64,000 nt of DNA from an uncultured Dokdonia sp. (GTDB lineage Bacteria; Bacteroidota; Bacteroidia; Flavobacteriales; Flavobacteriaceae). The notes beneath the pieces are model-generated. The model was not told where the DNA came from. It saw only the letters and a program-made list of their open reading frames with translations, and ran no database searches. Both the position numbers and the translations under genes were made by a program. The stretch is taken from contig NZ_CANMDS010000002.1 in the NCBI RefSeq assembly GCF_947496725.1, forward strand, positions 586,345-650,344, given 5' to 3'. This document shows positions 1 to 8,657 of the stretch, one piece after another. Within the stretch, counting starts at the first letter, position 1, and the number at the start of each line of letters is the position of its first letter.

Positions 1-1920
1 AGAATATGAACCTGTTGGGTTTAAGAGTAAATTAGCCTCTTGACTAGTGAGGTCAACAGTGTATATAACATCGCAGCCAAATGTGGAACTCGCAATAACC
101 TTGCCTTGCCCAACATATTCTATACCTTGAGCACTACAGCCACCATTACTTCCAGGAGTAAAGAAAGAAAATAACTCTGTTACCGTACCAGTAGAGTTGT
201 CAATGGCAAAAAGATTTACTGGGTTAGATCCTGTGGTGTATAGAATTCTATTTTGATCAGTATCATAGGTCATTCCAACAGCTCCAGCAGAGTCAACAGT
301 AGCAATAGCTTCTGTATTGCCAGAATCTATATCATAACTGTTAATCTCACCACCATTAAACACCATATAGAGTGTTCCGTCTGTCCCAAAGGCCATATCT
401 TGAACTTGATTTGATCCATTTACAGAAAGTACTTCCGAAATAAAAGTAGGTTCTCCATCCCCCTCTTGCAAATCAATACTATAGAGAGCTCTACTTCCTG
501 TTTCTGGCACCCTTCTTAATAGATATAGTTCACCAGTTAACGGATTTTGGTCAAAACTATAATTTCTATCTGATCCAGTACTATAAGAGTAAGAAGAATC
601 TAGAATTAAGTCATTAGTCGTGGTGTTATAACTATATTTTGCAATGTTTTGATTACCAGAGAAAGGATTTAAAGCGTAGAGTGTTCCCATTTCAGATTCG
701 CCAGCAGCACCTAGTAAGAGCGCAGCATCTAGGACAACTACACCATTTTCATCGAGATTTACGGTTATATCAGTACAATCTAAATCTGGAATTGCACCAA
801 GTATTTCTATAGTCTGTGTTGCTTGGTCTTGAAGTCCACAAGCGTTAGTGTACGAGTAGGTGATTTCATAAAATCCTTCTCCTATTGATGGGTTTAGTGT
901 GAAATCTATACCATTATTATTATCGGTTACTCCTGGACCAGAATATACTCCACCAGCAGGAAACCCTCCTCCCAGAATAATTTCACCTTGATCTAGACAA
1001 AATGTGCTGTCTGTTGCAAATGTAACATCAACTGTTGTTGAAACAAATGCTGTACTTGTGCAAGTTGTTGTGTTCCCTAGACTATCTGTTGCTGTAAGAG
1101 TAATTACATTTTCTCCTAAATTAGAACAGTCAAAAGTACTAGGGCTCACCTCTAAAGTTAAAGGCTCGTTAGTACAATTATCAAGGGGCTTTTGAGAATA
1201 CAATAATAGGTCCTTGATATTTGGGTATGACCCTGTAGGATTAGCTAGAAGAGACGTCTCAAAAGAAGTGAGATTTACCTTATAAAGGATGTCACAAGAA
1301 GATGTTCCCCCTGCCATTAAAGTGTCGTTTCCTATGTATTCCAAGGCTTGCGCTGAACAAAACTCACTAGGCCCTGGTGTAAAAAAGGTTCCTATATTGT
1401 TAAAGCTTCCGTTAGAGATATTTACATCATAGATGTTTACTGGTCCAGTGCCTGTAGCATATAATAAACGATCATTGTCAAAATCATATGTAATACCTAT
1501 AGCGCCAAAAACATTTATAAACGTAAAAGGAGATGAAGCCCCTGTCTCTGTGTTTATAATTTCAAGTTCTCCATTATTATATATGCCGTATAGGTTGCCG
1601 TTGTTGTCAAAAGTGATATCTACTATTTGATTACTGCCATTTGACGAGACTAAACCAGAAATAAGTAGTGGGTCTTCTGAGGGAGCATTAAGATCAATTC
1701 TGTAAAGAGATCTTACTCCTCCAGCCACTTCAGAAGCTACTAAATATACTTGACTAGTTTCTGGGTGCTTGTCAAAACCGTAATTACGATCTAATCCCGT
1801 AGAGTAATTAAAGCCTGAATTAAGTTCAAGGTCACTACTAGTTTGATTAAATTGATATTCAGCGATATTCAATACCCCAGAATTTGGATTTAATGCATAC
1901 AATGTGCTTTCAAGATTTCC
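1..1920 (-). repeat. Two tandem ~700-bp coding repeats inside the M36 protease
   Basis: Translated segments at about 1920-1210 and 690-1 align along their whole length, from LYALNP through SDRNY, NGSNQ, FFTPG and CSAQ to NPTGSY. They are separated by a cassette with the GGGFPAGG motif. The copies have clearly diverged, so this is an old duplication of a propeller-like or Ig-like adhesion module. The second copy is cut by the window edge. Confidence 0.7.
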
Positions 1921-4900
1921 CGTAAAGGTACTTGAGTCAAAAATATCTTCCCAAGATACGGTTGCTACTCCCTCGTCATTTAAAGAAACGGTAATATCTT
2001 GACAAGATACATCCGGAATACTAGAAATAACTTCTAGTGTAATAGCGGCTGTACCATTTATACCACAAGAATTTTCAGATTCATAAGAAACCGTGACAGA
2101 ACCTTCGCCCGTCACAGATGGGTCAATTGTAAATGTTTGCCCATTTCCATCATCTATAACACCTGTTCCAGAATATACTCCACCAGTAGGAAGCCCTCCA
2201 CCTAAAGTGACGCTAGTTTGATCAGCACATAATACTTCTTCTTGTTCAAATGTTACAGAAACATCAGAGATTATAGTAACCGTAGCTGTACAGCTTGATG
2301 TGTTACCCTCACTATCTGTTGCAGTTGCTGTTACTATATTTTCTCCTAAGTCAGAGCAGGTAAAGGTATCAATGTCTAAAGTTACAGTAGTTGCATTTCC
2401 ACAATTATCAGGAAAACCTCCAGCATTAGGAATGAATGCTATAAAATCATTTGCTAGAGTAAACTGCGTGCTATTACGTTCATCAAGTACGTAACCCTCG
2501 GTGCCGTCAGCATTTTCTATCCCTTGGCTCATTGTCCCAGATTGTATTATTTCAGTGGTATGTATTTCTATCACTGAACTACCCTCAAACAACTTTAACT
2601 GTGTTGTTACTTCTGGAGTAGAATCACAACATAAGGATATATCAATAAAATCTAATACAAATACTCTGTTAGGAGCAGCACCTATTGTCGTGTATTTAAC
2701 GATTCCATTCCCTCCTGGAGGAAAAAGGTCTGACCAGGCGAAAGCGATATAATTGTTTATGGCACTTTGACTTGGAATAAATTCTCCAGAGCAACAACCA
2801 GAATTACTATTATTTTCAAAAGTTAAAAACCCGTTAGATGAAATAATAGCAGTTGAGTATGTCTCTCCAAAAAAATTAAAATCAAACCCTAGAGGTACAG
2901 GTCCTGAGGTTTGATCATCAGATAAGTTTAAGCTAGTGCCTCCAGTAATATTCTCCGGTGAAAATATGCCAGATTGATCTATGGTATAACCATCTCCAGG
3001 TAAAAAATTAGTCACCACATCTTGAGGAGCGATTTGTGCATTTCCTTCGGCGTCAAGTGTTACTGTGATGTCTTGACATTCAATAATAGGTTCGTCAGAT
3101 TTAACACTCAGGATTGCCGTTGCTGTATCGCCTCCATCGTCACAAGTAGAGTCTGCAACATAAGTAATAACGTGATTATTTATACCAGCTATTGTAGGGT
3201 CAAATGTGAAAGTTTGCCCATCTCCATTATCTGTTACACCTGGACCAGAGTATATACCTCCAGTAGGTAAGCCTCCTCCTAAAACAACAACATCTGCAGA
3301 GAGGCATATAGGCTCTTCATTTAATTGAAAAGATGTTGATGGAGAATCAAAGGCTTCTACACCATCAAAACGGTTAAAAGAAGAACCTTGACTAGCACTC
3401 AACCCTAAACCTCGTTTTGCAAAAGCATCCCAGATACGACACTGATTTGCTCCTCCATATAGTGTAAGATCTGCCGCGAGTATTGCATCACGACCATCTA
3501 TAAAACCTGGATTACAAGGTTGTAATTTGAGTCCTTCTGTAACGAGGGCAATAGCAATATTATTTCCGCCAGTACCATTATAAATATCTGGGTCAAAACC
3601 GTATTCTTCAATAAGGTTCCAAGTCATCTCCCATAGCATTGCTGCCCATACAGAACCTACACCGTGAGGGACAGAAGTGCTTTGAATACTGTTATATGTA
3701 CGAGGATCTTGAGATAAGTCTGTTGTATAAGGAAAGTCACGTATACCTGGATCATCAGGCCCTTGTTCGAATAGCCAGTTGCCTACAGGTCTTAAATCTG
3801 TTGCAACATCTTCTGGCTTTATTGTCATAACAGCACCATACCAGTCACTCCATCCTTCTCCCATTTGTTCATCGTTAAATAGGCAGTCAGAATTTGCAGC
3901 CCCACCGGTAAGACGTGTAGAGATGCCGTGGCCATACTCGTGTATGATTACTAAGTTGTCTAAATCTCCGTCTCTAGAGCCACAGGTATACATTTGCATT
4001 CTACCTGAAACTCCATCTGGAGAAAAACTAAAGTTTGCATTACACTCACCAGAACTGTCTTGAGCCTCAGCATTCACTTGGTCATTACCTATACCTCCAT
4101 TATCATAATTGTTTTCTTGATAGTTACCGCTAGCCTCGTCAAAACCATACTGGTATAGTACGTCGTGTATGACATTATTCCAATAAAAAAGATTTGTAAT
4201 AGCTGCGCTTTCAGATTGATTTCCACTACTAAAAACAGTGTTTAATGGATAATCAAAGAAAAGGCCTGCTCCTCCATCTGGTTGAAATCCAGGATTATCA
4301 CCATCTTCATATGCATTTACATTATTTCCTCGTGTAACTGTATACTCAGCACCAGTGACACCATTTGTATCGTGCCACCCAAACGGTGAGGCAACAGTAT
4401 TAAAAACTCCAGAAACTTGAGAGCGATCACCATCAAAAGGTGAAGCTAGTGGTAGTGGATACACTGTATACGTACCCTCCATAAAAGACGCATCCACTGG
4501 AGGAGAAGCTTTCAATATTTTATTTTCCGCTTTCGCGAAAGCGGTTTTATGAGCACTCTCACTGTGATCGTGATTTACAGTACAGGTTAAGGTTCTATTC
4601 TTTTTAGAAAGTATATCACCATTTGTAGCATCAACAAAGAAGTTGTACCAATTTTTGCCTTGGGTCTCATTTATAAAAAGTTCCCAAGTAGCAACTAGGG
4701 CTCCTTGATCTGTAACAGTAAAGACTTTTTTTACTGGAATAGGGTCACGAGATATGTACGCATTCTTAAAGGTTCTAGTGTTTGTTTTTGCATCATAAGA
4801 TATTTGATTTAATCCACCAGATGTGTACCCCATTTTAGTCATCACAGATTGTATTGCTGCGGTTTCATTAAGTACGTGCGAGGTAGACTTTACACGAGTT

Positions 4901-5205
4901 TCTATATCCCTATAGAAGTTAATGTGACTCTGTACTGGCTTACCGTTTTTAACGTGAACACTACTTTCTGTTCCAATAACCTCAATACCATTATACGTTT
5001 GTCTAAAATAAATGTGTTGTATACCGCTTGTAGAACTAGTGTGCTCACTTGTTATTTGGTAAGCAGCGATATCAGAAGGTTTAAGTTGTTGTTTTGCAAT
5101 GTGAGAAACAAGAATCTTATCAATGTCTCTAGAGGTAGACTGAGCGTTTATGGCAAAGGAGAATAGACATAGAACCGCTACAAGTGCGCGTAATTTTGTG
5201 ATCAT
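1..5205 (-). CDS. Secreted M36 (fungalysin-like) metalloprotease, C-terminus cut by window edge
   Basis: Reading backwards from the ATG at 5205-5203, the frame stays open to base 1 (1735 codons), so the 3' end lies outside the window. The first ~22 residues form a signal peptide ending in NAQ. A propeptide-like region follows, then a catalytic domain with HEYGH (His422, Glu423, His426) and GEGWSD (Glu450, the likely third zinc ligand), which is typical of family M36. After about residue 630 it is modular: HYR/Ig-like cassettes of the type found in flavobacterial surface proteins, with GGGLPTGG and CQDITV motifs three times each, and two long similar blocks beginning LYALNP (about 1920-1210 and 690-1). 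Likely exported and protein-degrading. A type IX sorting tail would be expected but is not visible. The plus-strand open frames over this region are shadows. Confidence 0.9.
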   Translation of the reverse strand, partial: MITKLRALVAVLCLFSFAINAQSTSRDIDKILVSHIAKQQLKPSDIAAYQITSEHTSSTSGIQHIYFRQTYNGIEVIGTESSVHVKNGKPVQSHINFYRDIETRVKSTSHVLNETAAIQSVMTKMGYTSGGLNQISYDAKTNTRTFKNAYISRDPIPVKKVFTVTDQGALVATWELFINETQGKNWYNFFVDATNGDILSKKNRTLTCTVNHDHSESAHKTAFAKAENKILKASPPVDASFMEGTYTVYPLPLASPFDGDRSQVSGVFNTVASPFGWHDTNGVTGAEYTVTRGNNVNAYEDGDNPGFQPDGGAGLFFDYPLNTVFSSGNQSESAAITNLFYWNNVIHDVLYQYGFDEASGNYQENNYDNGGIGNDQVNAEAQDSSGECNANFSFSPDGVSGRMQMYTCGSRDGDLDNLVIIHEYGHGISTRLTGGAANSDCLFNDEQMGEGWSDWYGAVMTIKPEDVATDLRPVGNWLFEQGPDDPGIRDFPYTTDLSQDPRTYNSIQSTSVPHGVGSVWAAMLWEMTWNLIEEYGFDPDIYNGTGGNNIAIALVTEGLKLQPCNPGFIDGRDAILAADLTLYGGANQCRIWDAFAKRGLGLSASQGSSFNRFDGVEAFDSPSTSFQLNEEPICLSADVVVLGGGLPTGGIYSGPGVTDNGDGQTFTFDPTIAGINNHVITYVADSTCDDGGDTATAILSVKSDEPIIECQDITVTLDAEGNAQIAPQDVVTNFLPGDGYTIDQSGIFSPENITGGTSLNLSDDQTSGPVPLGFDFNFFGETYSTAIISSNGFLTFENNSNSGCCSGEFIPSQSAINNYIAFAWSDLFPPGGNGIVKYTTIGAAPNRVFVLDFIDISLCCDSTPEVTTQLKLFEGSSVIEIHTTEIIQSGTMSQGIENADGTEGYVLDERNSTQFTLANDFIAFIPNAGGFPDNCGNATTVTLDIDTFTCSDLGENIVTATATDSEGNTSSCTATVTIISDVSVTFEQEEVLCADQTSVTLGGGLPTGGVYSGTGVIDDGNGQTFTIDPSVTGEGSVTVSYESENSCGINGTAAITLEVISSIPDVSCQDITVSLNDEGVATVSWEDIFDSSTFTGNLESTLYALNPNSGVLNIAEYQFNQTSSDLELNSGFNYSTGLDRNYGFDKHPETSQVYLVASEVAGGVRSLYRIDLNAPSEDPLLISGLVSSNGSNQIVDITFDNNGNLYGIYNNGELEIINTETGASSPFTFINVFGAIGITYDFDNDRLLYATGTGPVNIYDVNISNGSFNNIGTFFTPGPSEFCSAQALEYIGNDTLMAGGTSSCDILYKVNLTSFETSLLANPTGSYPNIKDLLLYSQKPLDNCTNEPLTLEVSPSTFDCSNLGENVITLTATDSLGNTTTCTSTAFVSTTVDVTFATDSTFCLDQGEIILGGGFPAGGVYSGPGVTDNNNGIDFTLNPSIGEGFYEITYSYTNACGLQDQATQTIEILGAIPDLDCTDITVNLDENGVVVLDAALLLGAAGESEMGTLYALNPFSGNQNIAKYSYNTTTNDLILDSSYSYSTGSDRNYSFDQNPLTGELYLLRRVPETGSRALYSIDLQEGDGEPTFISEVLSVNGSNQVQDMAFGTDGTLYMVFNGGEINSYDIDSGNTEAIATVDSAGAVGMTYDTDQNRILYTTGSNPVNLFAIDNSTGTVTELFSFFTPGSNGGCSAQGIEYVGQGKVIASSTFGCDVIYTVDLTSQEANLLLNPTGSYS
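4528..4543. repeat. Palindrome CGCTTTCGCGAAAGCG, perfect copy
   Basis: Lies inside the M36 protease gene, where the minus strand reads it as AFAKA between propeptide and catalytic domain. Confidence 0.95.
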
Positions 5206-5540
5206 AAATATGTTGATTGATTGATGAAATAATTAATGGCTATAAACTTAAGAAATTTCTTACTATATAAATGAAATCTTGAAAGTAATTTTTTTTAACG
5301 AGTTGTTCTTTAGTTAAGTGAAGTGTTCATTTGATGATATGTTAAGATGTTATCTCATCCCGAAAGTAAAGTTATTTTCATCTATGTCGTTATGAATTTA
5401 CTTAGACCTTGAGGTTGGTTTTATATTGAAATATTTCATTTTAAAGTGCCTTGTAATTTTGTTTAAGTTGTTATTGCTATGTTTTCATCGGTCATCAACT
5501 CCGTTCTCAAAACTCAATGAAATCCCTACCTTCGTTTATA
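5206..5540. other. Intergenic region between divergent genes
   Basis: About 330 bases, AT-rich, between the M36 protease (minus) and the GGGP-synthase-like gene (plus). I see no gene, tRNA or terminator. A weak TACCTTCG at 5525-5532 resembles a -7 box for the plus-strand gene. Confidence 0.5.
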
Positions 5541-6266
5541 ATGTCTATACTAGAAAACATAATAAGGGCTGCTCAGTATAAAAAGCAATTGCTCGCCATA
5601 CTCATAGATCCAGATAAGTTTGAGGTGGATGGTGATGAGAAGAGTAGCGCTTTCGCGAAAGCGTACTTAAAAAAAATCCCCGCGCAAACTACACATCTTT
5701 TTATAGGTGGTAGTACAGATCACAACCACAAAACAGAAAAAGTAGTACAACTCCTCAAAGCCGAAACAGATTTGCCAGTACTATTATTTCCGGGAGATTA
5801 CACACAAGTTACTCCAGAGGCAGATGCGCTACTGTTTTTATCACTACTCTCTGGCGATAATCCGGAGTTTTTGATAGGGCAGCAAGTAAAAGCCGCACGA
5901 GTAGTGCAACAAAGCAATCTTGAAGTCATACCTACGGGTTACCTTCTCATAGATGGCGGGTCGCAAACGGCAGTTGAGAGAGTGAGTAATACGCAACCAC
6001 TATCTCAAAATGAACCAGAAACTATAATAACGACTGCTCTAGCGGGACAATATCTGGGCAAAAAACTAATATATCTAGAGGCGGGAAGCGGTGCTAGAAG
6101 TGCAGTACAGCCTCATATTATAACATCAGTACGTGAGGCGATTACCATACCCATAATTGTAGGTGGGGGCATACGTACAGAGCGTGCTATGCAAGCGGCT
6201 TTTACCGCTGGGGCTACAATGGTAGTGATAGGCACGGCTTTTGAAGATAATACCTGGAATAACTAA
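5541..6266 (+). CDS. Geranylgeranylglyceryl/heptaprenylglyceryl phosphate synthase family protein
   Basis: A TIM-barrel prenyltransferase of the PcrB/GGGPS family, which joins a polyprenyl diphosphate to sn-glycerol-1-phosphate. Visible family motifs are LIDPDK near the N-terminus, FIGGSTD, YLEAGSGA, VGGGIRT and IGTAFEDN, the last three forming the phosphate-binding region. I place the start at MSILEN (5541). An ATG at 5517 would add eight residues (MKSLPSFI) that do not look like family sequence. The length of ~241 aa is normal. Codons 36-40 (AFAKA) come from the genome's repeated palindrome, in a loop-like region after helix 1. Similar enzymes are known in Bacteroidetes, but the final lipid in bacteria is unclear. 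Confidence 0.85.
   Translation: MSILENIIRAAQYKKQLLAILIDPDKFEVDGDEKSSAFAKAYLKKIPAQTTHLFIGGSTDHNHKTEKVVQLLKAETDLPVLLFPGDYTQVTPEADALLFLSLLSGDNPEFLIGQQVKAARVVQQSNLEVIPTGYLLIDGGSQTAVERVSNTQPLSQNEPETIITTALAGQYLGKKLIYLEAGSGARSAVQPHIITSVREAITIPIIVGGGIRTERAMQAAFTAGATMVVIGTAFEDNTWNN
5648..5663. repeat. Palindrome CGCTTTCGCGAAAGCG, perfect copy
   Basis: Within the GGGPS-family gene, read as AFAKA. Confidence 0.95.
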
Positions 6267-6293
6267 CGGTTTAAAACCACTACATTTGTTTAT

Positions 6294-7253
6294 ATGAAAG
6301 TTTTCTTCTTAGCCATAGTACTTACATTAACTGCGGTTGTAAATAGCCAAACTTCCTTTGTTAAAGATGCAGTTACAAAGACGCCGGTTTCTTTTGCAAC
6401 TATCTCTTTTGGAGATGGGCGAGGTACATTTGCTGGAGAAGAGGGAGAGTTTAGATTTGAGGCGTCTAAGTATAAAGACATTGACAGTCTTTACATTTCG
6501 GCAATAGGTTTTGAGAGTAAGGCAGTTGCTACAAAGGGACTGATTTCTCAAGTACTCTTAAAGCCTGCAGCAAGCCAGCTAGAGGAAGTGGTTCTCACCT
6601 CAGAAAAAAAAGGAAAGTATAAAAAGAAAAAGCTCAAAGAAACTACACACATCAACTATTATAATAGCTGGCTTCCTACAGTAGAAAGTGAGGTGGCTGT
6701 GTTTTTTGAAAGGCAAGAGGGTAAGTCTACAAAAGTGGCGCAACTCTGGCTACCTATTAATTCAGAAAAGGAGTTTCGTAAAAAGGGTAATATGAAGTTT
6801 TCTACTCTTTTTAGAATTCAGTTTTATAAAAATGATAACGGACTACCTGGTGATGCTATGGTACACGATGATATCGTTTTTCGCGTAAGCGAGCAAGATG
6901 ATGAGATGTATGAATTAGACATTTCAAAATTCCAAATCTTTATCCCTAAAGGTGGGTTATATGCATCTTTACAAGTACTAGGCTATGCAGACCCTCAAGG
7001 AAAATTGATACAGACTAAAAAATATAATGAGATAGAAACGCCTAGAGGTATACAAAAGGTATCTATCACTTTTAGACCGCTGTTGCCTTTTACAAATGAT
7101 CTTCCTGCGCAAAAGACATTTGTAAGAAGGGTGTTTTTTAATAATAAAAAATGGCAAGTGTTTGATAAATCTTATAACGAGAATTCTGCACTAGTAAAGA
7201 CAGGTCACGTAAACTATGGGATGGGAGCACTTTTGCACATCTATAATAAATAA
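6294..7253 (+). CDS. Secreted protein with carboxypeptidase-like regulatory domain
   Basis: Signal peptide (MKVFFLAIVLTLTAVVNSQ), then a short beta-sandwich domain of the CarboxypepD_reg-like type (about residues 20-100: KDAVTKTPVSFATIS, ending in EEVVLTSEKK), the same domain that opens many TonB-dependent receptors. The remaining ~200 residues are a conserved-looking beta-rich domain without an enzyme motif. The product at 46114-46995 has the same layout and related C-terminal sequence, so the two are paralogues. Function unknown, probably cell envelope. It begins 27 bases after the GGGPS stop and runs into the next gene with a 6-base gap, so it may be cotranscribed. Confidence 0.75.
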   Translation: MKVFFLAIVLTLTAVVNSQTSFVKDAVTKTPVSFATISFGDGRGTFAGEEGEFRFEASKYKDIDSLYISAIGFESKAVATKGLISQVLLKPAASQLEEVVLTSEKKGKYKKKKLKETTHINYYNSWLPTVESEVAVFFERQEGKSTKVAQLWLPINSEKEFRKKGNMKFSTLFRIQFYKNDNGLPGDAMVHDDIVFRVSEQDDEMYELDISKFQIFIPKGGLYASLQVLGYADPQGKLIQTKKYNEIETPRGIQKVSITFRPLLPFTNDLPAQKTFVRRVFFNNKKWQVFDKSYNENSALVKTGHVNYGMGALLHIYNK

Positions 7254-7259
7254 GAAATT

Positions 7260-7520
7260 ATGAATATATCTGTAGACCTTACTTTTAGTCCTTTGCAGGA
7301 TGATTATGAAGGGCATATTATAAATTTTATAAAAAGGCTACGTGACTCAGGCCTCACCGTTATAGAAAACCCTCTTGCGACGCAGGTTTATGGTGATTAT
7401 GATGAGGTGATGGGGCTTCTCACTGTAGAGATGAAGCGCAGTTTTAAAGAAGTGGGTATAGGCCTCTTTTACATAAAAATGGTAAAAACAGATCGCTCAG
7501 ACTATGTCGCAGATTTTTGA
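7260..7520 (+). CDS. YkoF/MTH1187-like thiamine-binding-type small protein
   Basis: An 86-aa ferredoxin-like-fold protein. The pattern MNISVDLTFSPLQDDY, then VIENPLATQVYGDYDEVMGLL fits the thiamine-binding (YkoF / DUF77) superfamily. It overlaps the following PnuC-type transporter by 17 bases, which suggests cotranslation and a role in handling the same vitamin. Recognition is by pattern memory, and ligand contacts cannot be confirmed here. Confidence 0.65.
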   Translation: MNISVDLTFSPLQDDYEGHIINFIKRLRDSGLTVIENPLATQVYGDYDEVMGLLTVEMKRSFKEVGIGLFYIKMVKTDRSDYVADF

Positions 7521-8136
7521 TTTCCTCTTTGGGCAATATGCGAGTTATGATACACTAGATATCGTATTAGAGTTACTTGCCTCTGTATTTACAATAGCAT
7601 CGGTTATTTATTCAAAAAAGAATAATGTTCTGGTCTTTCCTACGGGGATGATTTGTACAGCCATTTTTGTGTATTTATTACTCAAATGGGGTTTGCTAGG
7701 TGATATGATGATTAATGCATATTACTTTATTATGAGTGTTTACGGCTGGTATGTCTGGACCAGAACGGTAGATGGTACAGCAGTCACTCCTATTACCACT
7801 ACCTCAAAAAAAGAACACATTATCACTGTGGGTATTTTTATAGCCGCGGCGGTATTTACATATGTGGTATACATCACTTTTGATAAAATTTCACACTGGA
7901 CATCATATATAGATATGATTACTACAGGCATTTTCTTTGTAGGAATGTGGCTTATGGCAAAGCGTAAAATAGAAAACTGGATTTACTGGATTATAGGTGA
8001 TATCATTACTGTGCCCTTATATTTTTATAAAGGTTTAACCTTTAGTAGTATCTTGTATTTTGCATTAACAATTATTGCCGTTTTCGGTTATTTAGAATGG
8101 AAGAAAAACTTAGACAAGTCCCTAGCAGTTGTATAA
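7504..8136 (+). CDS. pnuC: PnuC-family vitamin transporter (nicotinamide riboside or thiamine)
   Basis: A 210-aa inner-membrane protein with about seven hydrophobic segments and typical PnuC sequence: IASVIYSKKNNVLVFPTG near the N-terminus, NAYYFIMSVYGWYVW in the middle and GDIITVPLYFYKG near the end. PnuC proteins are facilitators that rely on intracellular phosphorylation to trap the vitamin. The next gene is a kinase-like ATPase overlapping by 40 bases, which fits. The gene in front resembles a thiamine-binding protein whereas the kinase resembles NadR, so the substrate (thiamine or nicotinamide riboside) stays open. Confidence 0.85.
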   Translation: MSQIFDFLFGQYASYDTLDIVLELLASVFTIASVIYSKKNNVLVFPTGMICTAIFVYLLLKWGLLGDMMINAYYFIMSVYGWYVWTRTVDGTAVTPITTTSKKEHIITVGIFIAAAVFTYVVYITFDKISHWTSYIDMITTGIFFVGMWLMAKRKIENWIYWIIGDIITVPLYFYKGLTFSSILYFALTIIAVFGYLEWKKNLDKSLAVV

Positions 8137-8657
8137 GAGTATGTCTTTTTGGACCAGAGAGTAGTGGGAAAAGTACGCTTTCGCGAAAGCTATCAGAGCA
8201 TTACAACGCTCCCCTGGTAGAAGAATTCGCCCGAGAATATTTACAAGAACTTTGGGATAAGGAGCAGAAAATCTGTAGACCCAAAGATTTACTTCCCATA
8301 GCTGCTGGACAGATGGATTTAGAAAATAAAGCAGCCGCAAGCACAGATAGGCTTATCATTTGCGATACAGATGTACTTACTACAAAGGTCTATAGTGAAG
8401 CATATTATGATGGGTGGTACCCAGAATTATTAGAGAAAGTAGCGTTAGAGAATCAATATGATTTGTATCTTTTAACCTACATAGATACACCTTGGGAAGA
8501 AGATGATCTACGAGATAGGCCAGACCGGCGGTTAGAAATGTTTAAAGCTTTTGAAGGCGCTTTGATAAAATATAACAGACCTTACATTTTAATGAAGGGA
8601 CGAGTACAAGAGCGAGTGACTGAGGCAACTCAGGTAATTAACACACTATTAGTTTGA
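8097..8657 (+). CDS. NadR-like AAA ATPase / ribosylnicotinamide kinase-type protein
   Basis: A 186-aa P-loop protein. Walker A is GPESSGKST (residues 19-27), followed by FAREYL and a CDTDVLTT Walker-B-like strand, the arrangement of the kinase domain of NadR. It lacks the HTH and adenylyltransferase domains of full-length NadR. The start overlaps the end of pnuC by 40 bases, so a coupled transport-and-trap role is likely. Codons 27-31 (TLSRK) are written by the repeated palindrome immediately behind the catalytic P-loop. Alternative: a thiamine-related kinase. Confidence 0.8.
   Translation: MEEKLRQVPSSCIRVCLFGPESSGKSTLSRKLSEHYNAPLVEEFAREYLQELWDKEQKICRPKDLLPIAAGQMDLENKAAASTDRLIICDTDVLTTKVYSEAYYDGWYPELLEKVALENQYDLYLLTYIDTPWEEDDLRDRPDRRLEMFKAFEGALIKYNRPYILMKGRVQERVTEATQVINTLLV
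8176..8190. repeat. Palindrome copy, 15 of 16 bases
   Basis: CGCTTTCGCGAAAGC inside the NadR-like gene, read as TLSRK just after Walker A. The last G of the 16-mer is T. Confidence 0.9.

Noticed and set aside
1004..5166. Many plus-strand open frames of 60-105 codons across 1-5200
   Set aside because: They are shadows of the minus-strand M36 protease, which has a signal peptide, HEYGH motif and an unbroken 1735-codon frame.
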